A DNA stretch of 64,000 nucleotides from Prostheceraeus crozeri. Taxonomy: Eukaryota; Platyhelminthes; Polycladida; Euryleptidae. Shown here piece after piece: positions 54,501-64,000 of the stretch. The notes below the pieces were generated by a model, which searched no databases, was not told the DNA's origin, and saw only the letters and a program-made list of their open reading frames with translations. Positions within the stretch are counted from its first letter, which is position 1; each line of letters starts with the position of its first letter. Made by a program: the position numbers and the translations under genes. Where the stretch lies: positions 992,001-1,056,000 of the forward strand of contig CAJQUW010016879.1 of NCBI GenBank assembly GCA_907163375.1. The letters run 5' to 3'.

Positions 54501-55774
54501 CACGAAGATTGCTCTCAATATATCTATGCGGATGCTTGTTGCCGCTCTGACATTAGATATTTATTGAATCTATTGTGTTTTCAGTTGACTGATGACGTCT
54601 AAAGGATTGCTTTGGAGTTTAATTTAACGCTTTGCATAGCTATAAGAAAACTTGATACTGTGTTATCCGACTTTAGGAATACAATGCGTCAATTGACGCA
54701 CTCAGGCTTTCTAGGAAGTCAAGAGATTTCTATGTCAAATAGATGTCCGAGAGGGCTGTTACTTTTAGAATAGTAAGAACTAAGGAAAATATTAAAAGTC
54801 AGGAAGTTTCATTGGATAAATGTCACAGAGTAACTTAAAAACATGAAAAATGAACTGACTTTGCGTCAATTGACGCGCTTCGGTCTTCTAGTGTTAAGGT
54901 ATTAAAATAATTTCTATTTAATTAGATTAAATTTTCTGTTTGTTTATCAGTTCAAAATATGTTTTAAATTTGACTTTTGGCCTTTATAACTATACAAAAA
55001 GTTAGAAAAATGAAATGAATAATATGCAGGGAGAGGAAGGAAAAATATATTGGACATGATATTTTATGCGTTAATGAATTCGCTAATGTCTTTACAATGC
55101 AGTGGTTAAATTAAATTTTAACAAAAACACAAAATATTGAAACGGAGTATACTTAGTATTAATAAGCCTACTTACTTGTCATAATTCCTGATGAAGGTGT
55201 CAAGCATCGCTCGTTGTGAAGTCCAGCGCGTGTTATTGTCCAATTGGAGGATCAGTCCTGCCGCGTCTCGCAGCATCCCGCTTGTTCTATGGTTGTTCGA
55301 GAAATGCTTTTGTACCTCGCGAATCGAGGCCATCAAATTACTTGGGACAGACTCTGACTGAACCAAGTAGAGGTAGTGGCTGGCGCAACCGTAGACAACC
55401 AATGAAGGACGCCACGTGAGAAGGAGTTCCCTCAGTTTGACCATTTTTGCCTCATTGTCGCTGATGAAGCCCACAATAACGCAATTGTACCTTTCATCAG
55501 CGCCCAATATGCTGTCTCTAGCTAAGTCGAAGCAGAACTGAGCAGTCTTGATTTCACTGGTGATCTCTTTACAGTCCAATGGGTAGGCCTGCTTTAGCGT
55601 TGTCGCTGTCAGCGTTGTCGCAATCATCGGATGATTGTGGATCGATGACCAACCATCTTGGGTCATGATGACTCGTTTACCACTCAGAGCATCTTCCATC
55701 ATCTTTTCTGCCTCATCGTAGGACTTATCAAGAATTTTACCTGCCAACTCTTTGCGTGTGAACCCACCGAGCAA
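51535..55774 (-). CDS. hAT transposase (copy 2), two exons, partial
   Basis: Exon 1 (55176-55774) reads GGFTRKELAGKILDKSYDEA, then the first catalytic region VIMTQDGWSSIHNHPM, FISDNEAKMVKL and CASHYLYLVQ (C/H motif), and TRWTSQRAMLD. It ends GACAA|gtaagt. The intron (52250-55175) ends tattggacag, and exon 2 (51535-52249) resumes in phase at KYSSIREKVTLP. Exon 2 includes the insertion domain and the C-terminal dimerisation motif CPASSASVERDFSLYERMQT. No stop interrupts either exon. The N-terminus (BED finger) is missing because the sequence changes near 55790. The family call is firm; activity is unlikely. Confidence 0.85.
52310..54893 (-). mobile_element. piggyBac transposon
   Basis: Termini CACTAGAAGACC and its complement are flanked by TTAA (52306-52309 and 54894-54897). 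The palindrome gcgtcaattgacgc occurs near both ends (52353-52367, 54863-54877) and again at about 54684. It is 2584 bp long with one transposase gene on the minus strand. It is inserted in the intron of hAT 2, where it would be removed by splicing from the hAT transcript. Confidence 0.95.
52680..54419 (-). pseudogene. piggyBac transposase, one frameshift near the C-terminus
   Basis: The main reading (53004-54419, 471 codons) has an acidic N-terminus, then the DDE_Tnp_1_7 core with all three catalytic Asp residues: LTIDEQL (D277), TTDNFFTSL (D354) and SGVDVLDQM (D456). ATG 54419 opens it; an internal ATG at 54371 (MARRAKHS) is an alternative start. At about 52990-53020 the frame changes; 52680-52988 carries the rest (IMDIALVNSWVLYKE) and the C-terminal cysteine finger CSSGECNRNRT. 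Apart from that single shift the protein looks whole, so the copy is young. Confidence 0.93.
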
Positions 55775-55790
55775 GGGGAGCTCTGTAGGA

Positions 55791-56215
55791 TATCCGTATC
55801 TTAACCGTTTCTAAGACGGAATGGAACTATCCGCGGATTAAACGGCGTTTTTTCGTACGACAAAATTTAACCGCAGAGGATGTGCGTCAGGTATCGTTCT
55901 GATATCTGTGGATAACACTATGAGATCCGACGGATACCTGCGGACTACCACGGTGTAGCGTCCGTTATCAGCGGATCACCGTAATACACCTCCTTACTGT
56001 TAGGTGATATCCGACGGCTATCAACGAAGGAGAGTAATCGCTGCAGAGTACCGGTAGATATCCATAACCAAGATAACAGGATATCAAATAAATAACCGCG
56101 GTGTAAAGGCCACTATCTGCGGAGATACGTTGGCTATCCATAACCAAGAAAACAGGATATCGAATAAATAACCGCGGTGCAAGGGCCACTATCTACCTTT
56201 CGGAATCAATTGTTG
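55791..56215. repeat. ggatatc/ccgcgg-rich repeat block with 76-bp tandem units
   Basis: Starts where hAT 2 text ends. It is rich in ggatatcc, atccgcgg and gatatccg motifs on both strands. Two tandem units starting at 56059 and 56135 (tatccataaccaaga.. ..ataaccgcggtg...ccactatct) are about 90% identical. Possibly a satellite-like or MITE segment. Confidence 0.75.
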
Positions 56216-56396
56216 AATACCTCCGGACAAGCACTGATGAGTGCTGTCTTTTTTGTTGAGTCTATTTCTTACTGACATGTCCTTAAAATAAAAATCGATT
56301 GCTACTTCACAACCAAATTGTCCTTAAAGCAGGATGGAAAATAATATCATGCAAATGCCGAGATTTAATTTTAGAAAAATTGAATTACAGAAATCT

Positions 56397-56762
56397 AAAC
56401 AATTATGATAATAACAAAAGTTGAGGGTTCTGAGTACCAGTAATAAAACTAATCATTCATCTCAGGTGTACAATATAAAAACAATTACGTCAGCCTGATT
56501 TTACGAAGAAACTAGTCGTTTAACAATTATATTAAAAGTTGAGGGTTTGGAGCACCAGTAATAAAACTATACTTGCAGCTCAAGTGTACAATAAAATAAA
56601 CAATTACGTCAGCATGATTTTACAGAGAAACGAGTCGCTTAACAATCATAACAACAAAAGTTGAGGGTTTGCAGTACCAGTAATAAAACTAAACATGCAT
56701 CTCAGATGTACAAAATGAAGACAATTACGTAAACCTGATTTTCCAGAGAAATCAGTCACTTG
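56397..56762. repeat. Three tandem copies of an about 120-bp unit
   Basis: The core aaaagttgagggtt occurs at about 56416, 56534 and 56657. Each is followed by taccagtaataaaact, ca(g/t)(g/a)tgtaca and acaattacgt(c/a)a, with spacings of 119 and 122 bp. The units differ by about 10%. They lie just 3' of the last exon of the host gene, possibly in its 3' UTR or flank. Confidence 0.88.
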
Positions 56763-56980
56763 ATCAACATACTCATCGTAGTTAATGCGTTAAATAAGAT
56801 AAAATTTACTAAAGTAGAACACAGTTGTAACTGTCACAGTCACGAGTGCACCAAAACTGAACTAGAAGAATTTTGGAAGAAATATGACGATCTGTAGCAA
56901 GCTGCTAAAAGTTAGAAAATAGCCAAGGCCCGATTCCAGAGAATTCTGTTCAACAACACGTGACAACAGAACAAAATAAG

Positions 56981-59900
56981 TTAATCGGCGTTGACGTCAA
57001 GATCTTTGTCAGTATCACTTTCCGAACGTTGGTCGAAATGGGAAAAATCACTGCTCGCTGAGGAATTCATCTCAAAAACGCGTCTGCTTTTCTGCCTGTC
57101 GGAGCAGCGTGACAGATGGTAGCTAATCCCTGTACGACTTTTGTCAAGCCCAGAACCAGTAGTAGTCATAATGACAGTCGTCAGCAACTGGTTTAATCGA
57201 GGATGTATTGAAGCCAGAGGTTTTTTCGTTGATTTCGTTGTAGATTCCCGTGTGTAATATTGAAATACTTCATCAGGGGCTATTAACCGAAACACCGCCC
57301 TGGCTGTTTTGTTAATCGTTGATTGTTCACTGGTCGAGGTTTTTGGACTTAATGTACATAAGCACTTTCGAATAGTCGATCTCATCTTCTTTGATGACTC
57401 ATCCACACCTTGAATCATAGCTTCCAATCGCGACAACTGAAACAGAATGAAGCACATATTACAAGGTTGCGTAATTAGTCAGTGCTTATTCTACTTTGGT
57501 TAGTCCAATTAACGATTATCGTAGGTTATCATGCTTTATTAATGACTAAGTACGAATGAGACACTAAACACGATCGTTTTTTACATAATTCATACAGAAA
57601 ATTTAGGATTCTAGATAGGTTCTTGTTTTACGCGAACAGTCAATCGCTGTGTATAACGTGAGTCATTTCGCTATTGAATTCTAAGAGACGTTATTCATGG
57701 ACGTTTTATTTGTCATTAGGACCTAATTAGAAGTAATCCAATATTTTAAGCCACCAAATTGATAAAATTGTTAAAAAATGAACAGTTCATTACAGGTTCA
57801 TCGGATTCTTGCATTATGGAATTTTACAAATCCCGCAGTTTTTATGAACGACCGACTGTGGTACCGTTATTTGTTGCTATTCTGTTGAGCATTGCTCTTA
57901 ACAGCAAGATTGAGTCATAACGTTTATTTCTAATATTTCACTACTTCTTTTATTAGGAAATTGACAAGTAAGCGTAATGGAACAAATGAGATGAAAAAAA
58001 CAGATACAAAATTATGAGTGGAGAATATCTTCTGTGATTAGGCTATCTGATTACTCGTTTAAATTCAGTGATCATGACTAGTTTCAACTTGTTTTTTTTC
58101 TTTTAAGTAGTGCGACTACTGGCCTTCATTGGGTATCAAAAACACTAAAAAATGTTCGAAACTGATGAAGATTACCGAATGCCATTTGGACATGTGTTTT
58201 TATACCTAGTTAAGGCCAAAAGACGAGAAGTCACATTACTTTATCCGATTGATCGCAAGTCTGGATCAAAATCCACTTCTAGGTCGAATCCCTGATATAA
58301 GGAGTGATTAAATGTCATACAATTATGTCGAAAAACGTGTCCTGTGCGATACTGATGCATAATTACACAAGGTACTCAATTTAAGGATTTCAAAAATATA
58401 TGATCACATTTCAAAATATCATCATTAAAGATGTGAATTAGCAGTGCTATTTTATAAGCCAGAAAGCAACTATTTGTAGATTTCTAAGCATACTGTGTTA
58501 AAAATAGAATATTTTTGTCAGACAATTTCAGTGAAAATGACAGCATTACACGTAGAACGCACTTGAAAAGTCATCGATTTGGTACATATTTAACCCTCAC
58601 AGACCTGAGTTTTCCATACCCGGCCGATATTGTGGAACTAAGTTTTACATCTAGAATCGTTGTCAAAACATCGGGGTAGCTTATTTTATGTAAAACGTGA
58701 TTAACCTGGTTTGACGGTGAGCGTCGTTCAGCTTTCTTAAACATACGATAGTAGCGTTTCAAAAGCCATTGGCACAATACCTTTGTATTAAGAAGCAATT
58801 TCATGATGTCTACTGCTACAAAAAAGCCTCGCATGCATTTCATTTCATTGAAATAGGTTAATTGCTTGTTGCCGAATGCTTATAAACTGAAGGCCTAATA
58901 TTTTTAGTTTCATGCTGAAAGATTGATCATATGGGTTAACCCGCAACGCGCTATCATGTACAAAAACACTCGCATTTGCAGTCTTTTATCGCAAAACACG
59001 GCTACACGCGCAAATGTGAAACAATAACTGAGTGAATCTCATACATTAATGCACCATGAGGAAAATCCGTTTTCATATATGTACAATTTTAATAAGAAGT
59101 TCTGCACCCTCTGAGACCTGAGGAGCTACCCCGCCTACTTCTAGTGGTTCATTTATCATTGCCGGGATGAGTTTATTAATGAACATTTCTCAACGCTTTT
59201 CTTTGTTGTCATATTTCCTGGTGCTGGAATACACGTACAATTTTGATATGTTACAATTATGTTATGATTATCCAATTTTTTTGGAATAAAATCATTTTGA
59301 CTTTTGACTTCTCATAAAACCAGGGTTAATTGCTTGTTGCCGAATGCTTATAAACTGAAGGCCTAATATTTTTAGTTTCATGCTGAAAGATTGATCATAT
59401 GGGTTAACCCGCAACGCGCTATCATGTACAAAAACACTCGCATTTGCAGTCTTTTATCGCAAAACACGGCTACACGCGCAAATGTGAAACAATAACTGAG
59501 TGAATCTCATACATTAATGCACCATGAGGAAAATCCGTTTTCATATATGTACCATTTTAATAAGAAGTTCTGCACCCTCTGAGACCTGAGGAGCTACCCC
59601 GCCTACTTCTAGTGGTTCATTTATCATTGCCGGGATGAGTTTATTAATGAACATTTCTCAACGCTTTTCTTTGTTGTCATATTTCCTGGTGCTGGAATAC
59701 ACGTACAATTTTGATATGTTACAATTATGTTATGATTATCCAATTTTTTTGGAATAAAATCATTTTGACTTTTGACTTCTCATAAAACCATGATCTCACC
59801 GCTAAGTTTCATAATCAAACTACAATTTTTGCATTTCTCGTAAGTCCAACTTGTGAATGATGTAAGTAACCATCACACAGTAAATCTGAATCCCCAAACT

Positions 59901-62900
59901 GATGACTAACCCTGAGTGCTGAATTCAGGTCAACTTAATGCTTAATAAGTATTCTCCATTACTTTTCAAATGTAACTTATAGAACTTAGACTTACACGAT
60001 TTGAAAAAGTAGGGCTACGTTTTTTAATGACTTCAACACGGTAAGAGCTCATCCCTAGTGATCATTTTCTATGGAAATCCCATAAAATTTCGCAGTAGAA
60101 TTATCGCGCATTGTCTACTGCAAAAAGCATTAATTTTCTACTGCCAAAAAGACCTACAGACATCAATCGTCTACTGCCAAAAAGGCCTACAGACATCAAT
60201 TTATAAACGCATTCAGACAGGCAACAATTTTCACGATATTTTGCGATTAATTAGGAATAATATGAATGCCGATCGAACCTCAAGCAAGCGTAATTTTAAG
60301 TCCTGTGGATACATTAAATCATCCATCAGGATTCAAAACTACCGAATTTGAGGTATTGAACAGTACCTACAGATAATAATAAAACTCACATTATATTTTC
60401 CATTTTCTCCAATCCTCCTTCAGAGATTCAACTTGTATTATTCGATTATTTGTTCGACTGTAGCGGTGTGTGGATCGAATATCTGGTTACAATATAATTT
60501 CACTTCAAATGACTTTTCAGCAATATAATCAATCACTTGTTTAATGGTTTTCAGCGAAAGTGAAAAGATATTAGGTAGTTGAGTCAGAATGATGCGAATC
60601 AAAACGTGTAGATGAAGATGATGTTGAAGGTTAGGAACAGGAGGTAGTTCAATTTTGTGCTAAAACAAGCTGGTCTCTCGTTTGTATTTGCCTTTTATTT
60701 GAGGTTATGTGCAAGATAGAAATCCAACAAGGTAAAACCACAGCGCTTCGTGTCAGGTGGGATGGTGCAGTAAACATTCGCACTGCAAGGTTCCACTGAT
60801 GTGTCTGTGACACGAAGCGCTGTGGTTTTACCTTATTGATTTTCTATCTTGTGCATAAATTCAAAGGCAAATACAAAGGAGTGACCCCGCTTGGTTTTAG
60901 TACAATGTGAGGAAAATAGAAGATCGGGAATTATTTCCAGAATGAAAAGATGCGTCGGCGTAATCCTGAAAATGGTTGTGAAAGTCGAATTGTACGACAG
61001 AATCCTCTGAATGTCCAAACCACAAATGACTGACTTGAGGCGTAGTTAAAAGTCTTGTAAATCCACAAGTATAAGACAGTAGAACGACATACATTGACGC
61101 TGCTGGGATGACTGAAACACGCACGATGCACTCAGAGGAATGACTGTGCAATTGATGACGCCTGGTTGTTATAGCGTACACAGTCTGTCCGCTCGCATCC
61201 TCTTTGTCATGTGACTCATGGACCGAAGGTCGTTATGAGGGCATTCATTAGTCATTAACAGGCAGGCGATCGACGAGTTGTTTATTCCACAGTAGGGAGA
61301 GAGATGTGTGCAGAGGAAAATTGTGACGGATACCGGTATATACATTACGCCCTTTAGTCATCATAGTCTTGCAAATAGGGGAACAACTGATCCGCATATT
61401 GTGACCTTGAATATTCCAGCTAAGATACATTCAAAATCAGAAAATCAGCTTTCAAATGGAGAAAATAAAATAAAAGAAGTTGAATGGAGAGATGGAGATA
61501 AGGAGAGAGAGAGAGAGAGAGTGTGTGTGTGTGTGAGAGAGAGAGAGAAAAAAAAGAGGAAGCTTGTTCCCCTGTGCTTCGCGCACTATGGCCCCGATCA
61601 AAAACAAACAGTTCGAGGAGACTCCGGAGTTTCCGGAGAGAGAAAGAGAGATAAGAAGAGACTAGAAGGACTTAGTTCTGTGCCTCGTGCATTGTGACAC
61701 TCCATCAAAAGCGAATCATTTAGAGGAGACAAAGTAGCAAGAGAAGGGACGCATGAAAAGAATGTATAAAACGAAATGTTCTTTTTACAGGTGTAAAGCA
61801 AGTAATAAATGAATATAATACATGCACATTTACATATCACATTCATTTATTTATGTGATATCTCATATAATAGGTATTAAATGTGATGTAGACATAATAT
61901 CAATATATCAAATATATAAACACAACAATATATTTGATAAGATAGAATTTTCTAATTGCGTATAAAATTGTATTACATGTATATATTCCCATGAATACAT
62001 TAGATGGTAATAACACGAAATTTATATACAAATATCTTTCTTTTGTATATTACAGCAAAAGAATTGCTGTATTATACAAAAATGTTTGAGTTCAACGTTC
62101 TTGCAGATGTTATGTCTGTCGTTGATAAATGTTTAGAGACACGTGCCTCCAGCAAACATTTACAGATACATTATATTTGCCTGCTAAACATTCTATGGAT
62201 GCCATGAATGCCAGTAAGAATTCTCTAGAATTGGAGTAGGCATTCTTAGCTCATACAAATGTCTCTAAAAACCATAAAAAGCTTACTGCCAAATCAAATA
62301 TCTGTAGCGATTTTGAAAGGCAGTAGAAAATCGTAAAATCTCTAGAAAATGATCACTCGGGATGGATACCACCTGACATTTTATTATAATCAAGACTTCA
62401 TTCAAGAGAGTAATACCACAATAGCGGTTACGGACATCTAGTGACCACTTGATTCACCGTAAGTGACAGCTCATATCACTGAGGTGAGGCTTATATTATT
62501 TTTGATCTAACAAAGATTTTTACCTCGCTAACTTCTTTCAACGGAAGGTCGAACAGCTCTTTAAGTGTCTCCATAGCATCGTCAGCCGCATCTAGTTTTC
62601 GATTTGTGGAAGTTCTGGAATCCATCCGTCCTAGGAGGATATCCAATTTGTTCTTCTGTTCCTCGAGATTGTCCTAAAGAAAAATAAAAATGCGCTGAAT
62701 AACAATTATCACAAGAAAAATTTGACATCGGTATTTTGCTAAAGCGATATGCTGAGATTGCTAATACCATAATTAGACTGCATGCTTGTTGCCTATAAAA
62801 ACCAATGTTACATCAAATAATGGAACAAGATGTATGCACGTACTGTTAAAATCTTCATTTTATTTCTAATGTAGTTCAGTGAATCCGCGACACCCGGGAA

Positions 62901-62977
62901 GTCCTTTATCTCCATAACGCTGGGTAGACAGGGTGAGGTTACTTCAGTTTGAAAGTAATTATTCGTATAATCAGCAC
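56981..62977 (-). CDS. Host gene, DUF4806-like protein, last three exons
   Basis: Exons at 62844-62977 (acceptor ttcattccag, donor aca|gtacgt), 62524-62673 (acceptor tttctttag, donor gag|gtaaaa) and 56981-57436 (acceptor ctgtttcag, stop TAA). The first begins with two carried-over bases; the others join in phase 0. The product reads ADYTNNYFQTEVTSP..., a coiled coil (VADSLNYIRNKMKILT | DNLEEQKNKLDILLGRMDSR), then ELFDLPLKEVSE | LSRLEAMIQGVDESSKK and a C-terminal ARAVFRLIAPDEVFQYYT block. The LPLK...E..LE pattern followed by a small helical domain resembles DUF4806 proteins, common in invertebrates and often beside THAP or BEN domains. The upstream exons lie outside the window. Function unknown; nuclear role inferred. 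Confidence 0.7.
57437..58570. other. Intron of the host gene, no repeat recognised
   Basis: AT-rich intronic sequence between exons 57436 and 62524. No splice-supported coding block or inverted repeat was seen here. Confidence 0.45.
58571..58843 (-). other. Unidentified open reading inside the intron
   Basis: 90 codons (MKCMRGFFVAVDIMKLLLNT; later YPDVLTTILDVKLSSTISAG, ending VRVKYVPNR). Basic and without known motifs. It ends a few bases before the 468-bp duplication. It could be a transposon relic or a chance reading; it is on the host gene strand but shows no obvious splice sites. Confidence 0.3.
58856..59790. repeat. Recent 468-bp tandem duplication
   Basis: 58856-59322 is repeated at 59324-59790, starting ggttaattgcttgttgccg and ending ctcataaaacca. 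I saw only one difference (tgtacaatttt versus tgtaccatttt). It lies within the host-gene intron. Confidence 0.95.
60676..60882. mobile_element. Hairpin MITE with about 75-bp arms
   Basis: tttgtatttgcctttt...aaggtaaaaccacagcgctt at about 60680-60752 is inverted at about 60808-60880, including the exact core cacagcgcttcgtgtca. The loop is about 55 bp. Non-coding. Confidence 0.88.
61502..61740. repeat. GA/GT microsatellite and about 110-bp near-duplicate
   Basis: A (ga)n(gt)n(ga)n tract at 61502-61550 is followed by two similar segments (61560-61622 and about 61666-61728), each with gttc..ctgtgc(t/c)tcg(c/t)gca and ending gaggagac. Confidence 0.8.
61800..62060. other. AT-rich spacer within the intronic element
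   Basis: Runs of ata/tat with no coding or repeat unit that I can define. Confidence 0.5.
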
Positions 62978-63270
62978 CTGGAATGAAAGTTATTCCTTAT
63001 TTAATGACGATTATAGATTAATTGAATACGAGAATATAGATTCATCGGAGGAAGTCGATTCACAGGAACCTTTGATGAACATTCAGATTACAAATATCAC
63101 AGACAGCTTATTAATCAACAAAATGAAGTCCTGCATGTCCATCACGTGAAAAGTCTATATTACTTCTATCTGAGACAGATGTATTGATATTTACTCAATG
63201 TATGCTCCAATGACAGATTCCGAAATATCCGGTACAAATATTTCTTGCAAACAATCAAGACAAGACCATA

Positions 63271-64000
63271 TACGAGGGTTGTCCGAAAAGTCCTGTTACG
63301 AAGTATATAGACTTTTATTCAACAAAATTTTATGCAACTATTCAAAGTCCATCTTCTCAAACCACTCTCCCTGTACACTGATGCACTTCTGCCAACGTTC
63401 TGGAAGCTTCTGAATCCCGTCAGCGAAGTACTGAACATCAGTTTGTCTCACCCACTGACTAATTGCACCAGATAGGCCTTGAATGGTTTGAAAATGTTTG
63501 CCGCCCAGGTATTTTTTCATAGGTCCGAAGAGCCAGTAGTCGCATGGAGCAAGATCTGGGCTATAGGGCGGGTGAGGAAGCAGTTCGAAGCCAAGTTTTT
63601 CGATAACAGATAAGGTCTGATGACTTGTGTGGGGCCTGGCATTATCCTGCTGAAGGATTGCTCCATGTGAAAGCAGTCCCTTGCGCTCAGTTTTGATAAC
63701 CCTACGGAGTTCTGTCAACAGATCAACGTAGTAATCACTGTTGATTGTGTGTTTCTCTGGAAGCCATCTAATCATCAGGATTCCCTTCTTGTCCCAGAAG
63801 ACAGTGGCCATTCTCTTCCCCGCAGAAGGTATGGAACGTGCTTTGGTGGGCGTTGGCTCGTCAGGTCGCTTCCATTGCGTGCTTGCTGCTTTTGACTCCG
63901 GCTCATAGTGATGGAACCAGGATTCGTCAACTGTTATCAACCGGTCCAGGAAACTTGGATCGTCTCGGAAACGTCGAAGGAGTTGCTTGCAAACTTGAAC
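63271..64000 (-). mobile_element. mariner transposon (DD34D), left end to window edge
   Basis: The terminus cgagggttgtccgaaaagtc at about 63273 follows a TA and is typical of mariner ends. The transposase reads in from the right edge of the window. The other terminus lies beyond the window. Confidence 0.92.
63338..64000 (-). CDS. mariner transposase, partial (N-terminus off the window)
   Basis: About 220 codons are visible and open to the window edge. They contain the first catalytic Asp in TVDESWFHHYEPE and the KRMATVFWDKKGILMI strand. The second Asp lies in ILQQDNARPHTSHQT and the third in YSPDLAPCDYWLF, with 34 residues between the last two, i.e. the classic DD34D of mariner. Full-length relatives have about 345 residues, so roughly 125 are missing beyond 64000. 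No stop or frameshift is seen, so this copy may be young or intact. It binds its inverted repeats and moves by cut-and-paste into TA sites. Confidence 0.93.
   Translation of the reverse strand, partial: VQVCKQLLRRFRDDPSFLDRLITVDESWFHHYEPESKAASTQWKRPDEPTPTKARSIPSAGKRMATVFWDKKGILMIRWLPEKHTINSDYYVDLLTELRRVIKTERKGLLSHGAILQQDNARPHTSHQTLSVIEKLGFELLPHPPYSPDLAPCDYWLFGPMKKYLGGKHFQTIQGLSGAISQWVRQTDVQYFADGIQKLPERWQKCISVQGEWFEKMDFE

Larger units (their letters stand above)
51266..55790 (-). mobile_element. hAT transposon 2, hosting a piggyBac in its intron
   Basis: The left terminus CAGTGTTGGCAACCC (51266) is a classic hAT end and sits in the BEL/Pao integrase. Two transposase exons (51535-52249 and 55176-55774) flank a GT-AG intron that now holds the piggyBac at 52310-54893. 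The right terminus was not found; the hAT text stops near 55790 where a different repeat-rich stretch begins, so the element is truncated or rearranged there. Confidence 0.8.
60048..62367. mobile_element. Probable non-autonomous element with catccc-agtgatcattttcta termini
   Basis: The left end catccctagtgatcatttt (60048) and the complement of the right end, catcccgagtgatcatttt, form imperfect inverted repeats. Related ctactgcc and acagacatc motifs occur inside both ends. It spans 2.3 kb of the host intron with no transposase. The target duplication was not resolved. Internal features: two copies of a 33-bp tctactgccaaaaag unit (60137-60200), a nested hairpin (60676-60882) and a GA/GT tract. 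Confidence 0.6.

Noticed and set aside
61308-61697. 129-codon plus-strand reading
   Set aside because: Much of it translates the GA/GT microsatellite (runs of Glu-Arg and Val-Cys); not a credible gene.
62949-63149. 66-codon plus-strand reading with an acidic NIDSSEEVDSQEP stretch
   Set aside because: It overlaps the minus-strand exon boundary at 62977 and has no splice or motif support; kept out for lack of evidence.

Overview
The window is a piece of an animal nuclear genome. It is AT-rich, its genes are split by GT-AG introns, and transposons of many superfamilies are stacked inside one another. The mix (Polinton, Ty3/Gypsy, BEL/Pao, Tc1, two mariner types, hAT, PIF/Harbinger, piggyBac, long-TIR CAC-ended elements, foldbacks) is typical of marine invertebrates such as molluscs, cnidarians or their relatives. 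The species cannot be told from the sequence. I saw no rRNA, tRNA or CRISPR.

Region 1-6.2 kb is a Tc1-family element split by a young-looking Ty3/Gypsy retrotransposon (433-5162, 5-bp target duplication cagcc), followed by an inverted scrap of the same Tc1 family. From 6.25 to about 18.2 kb lies an old Polinton/Maverick (integrase, small open readings, packaging ATPase). A hAT element (7446-16100) sits in it, that hAT carries a Gypsy element (9745-15568), and the Gypsy carries a deleted Tc1 copy (13820-15170), so four layers are nested. A PIF/Harbinger element (18229-21380), itself carrying a 400-bp MITE, follows. Beyond it the relic reading continues with a broken UBA-RING (IAP-like) sequence.

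Region 24-36 kb holds a Tc1 transposase, a DD41D-type mariner, a decayed Tc1 and a 4.1-kb element (31418-35511) with about 345-bp terminal inverted repeats, CAC ends and an unusual transposase-like gene. A relative of it (40723-44277, about 620-bp inverted repeats) sits in Gypsy debris at 36.6-46 kb. Next come a 3.46-kb non-coding element with TA target duplication (46034-49496), Gypsy and BEL/Pao scraps, and a second hAT (from 51266) whose transposase intron contains a piggyBac (52310-54893).

Region 56-63 kb holds the only convincing host gene. Three exons on the minus strand (62844-62977, 62524-62673, 56981-57436) join in phase and encode the coiled coil and C-terminal part of a DUF4806-like protein. 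Its long intron contains a 468-bp tandem duplication and several foldback repeats. The window ends inside a DD34D mariner transposase reading in from the right.

The strongest candidates for something little described are the pair of long-TIR CAC-ended elements, the TA-flanked non-coding element with its 25-bp repeat array, and the UBA-RING sequence next to the Polinton.
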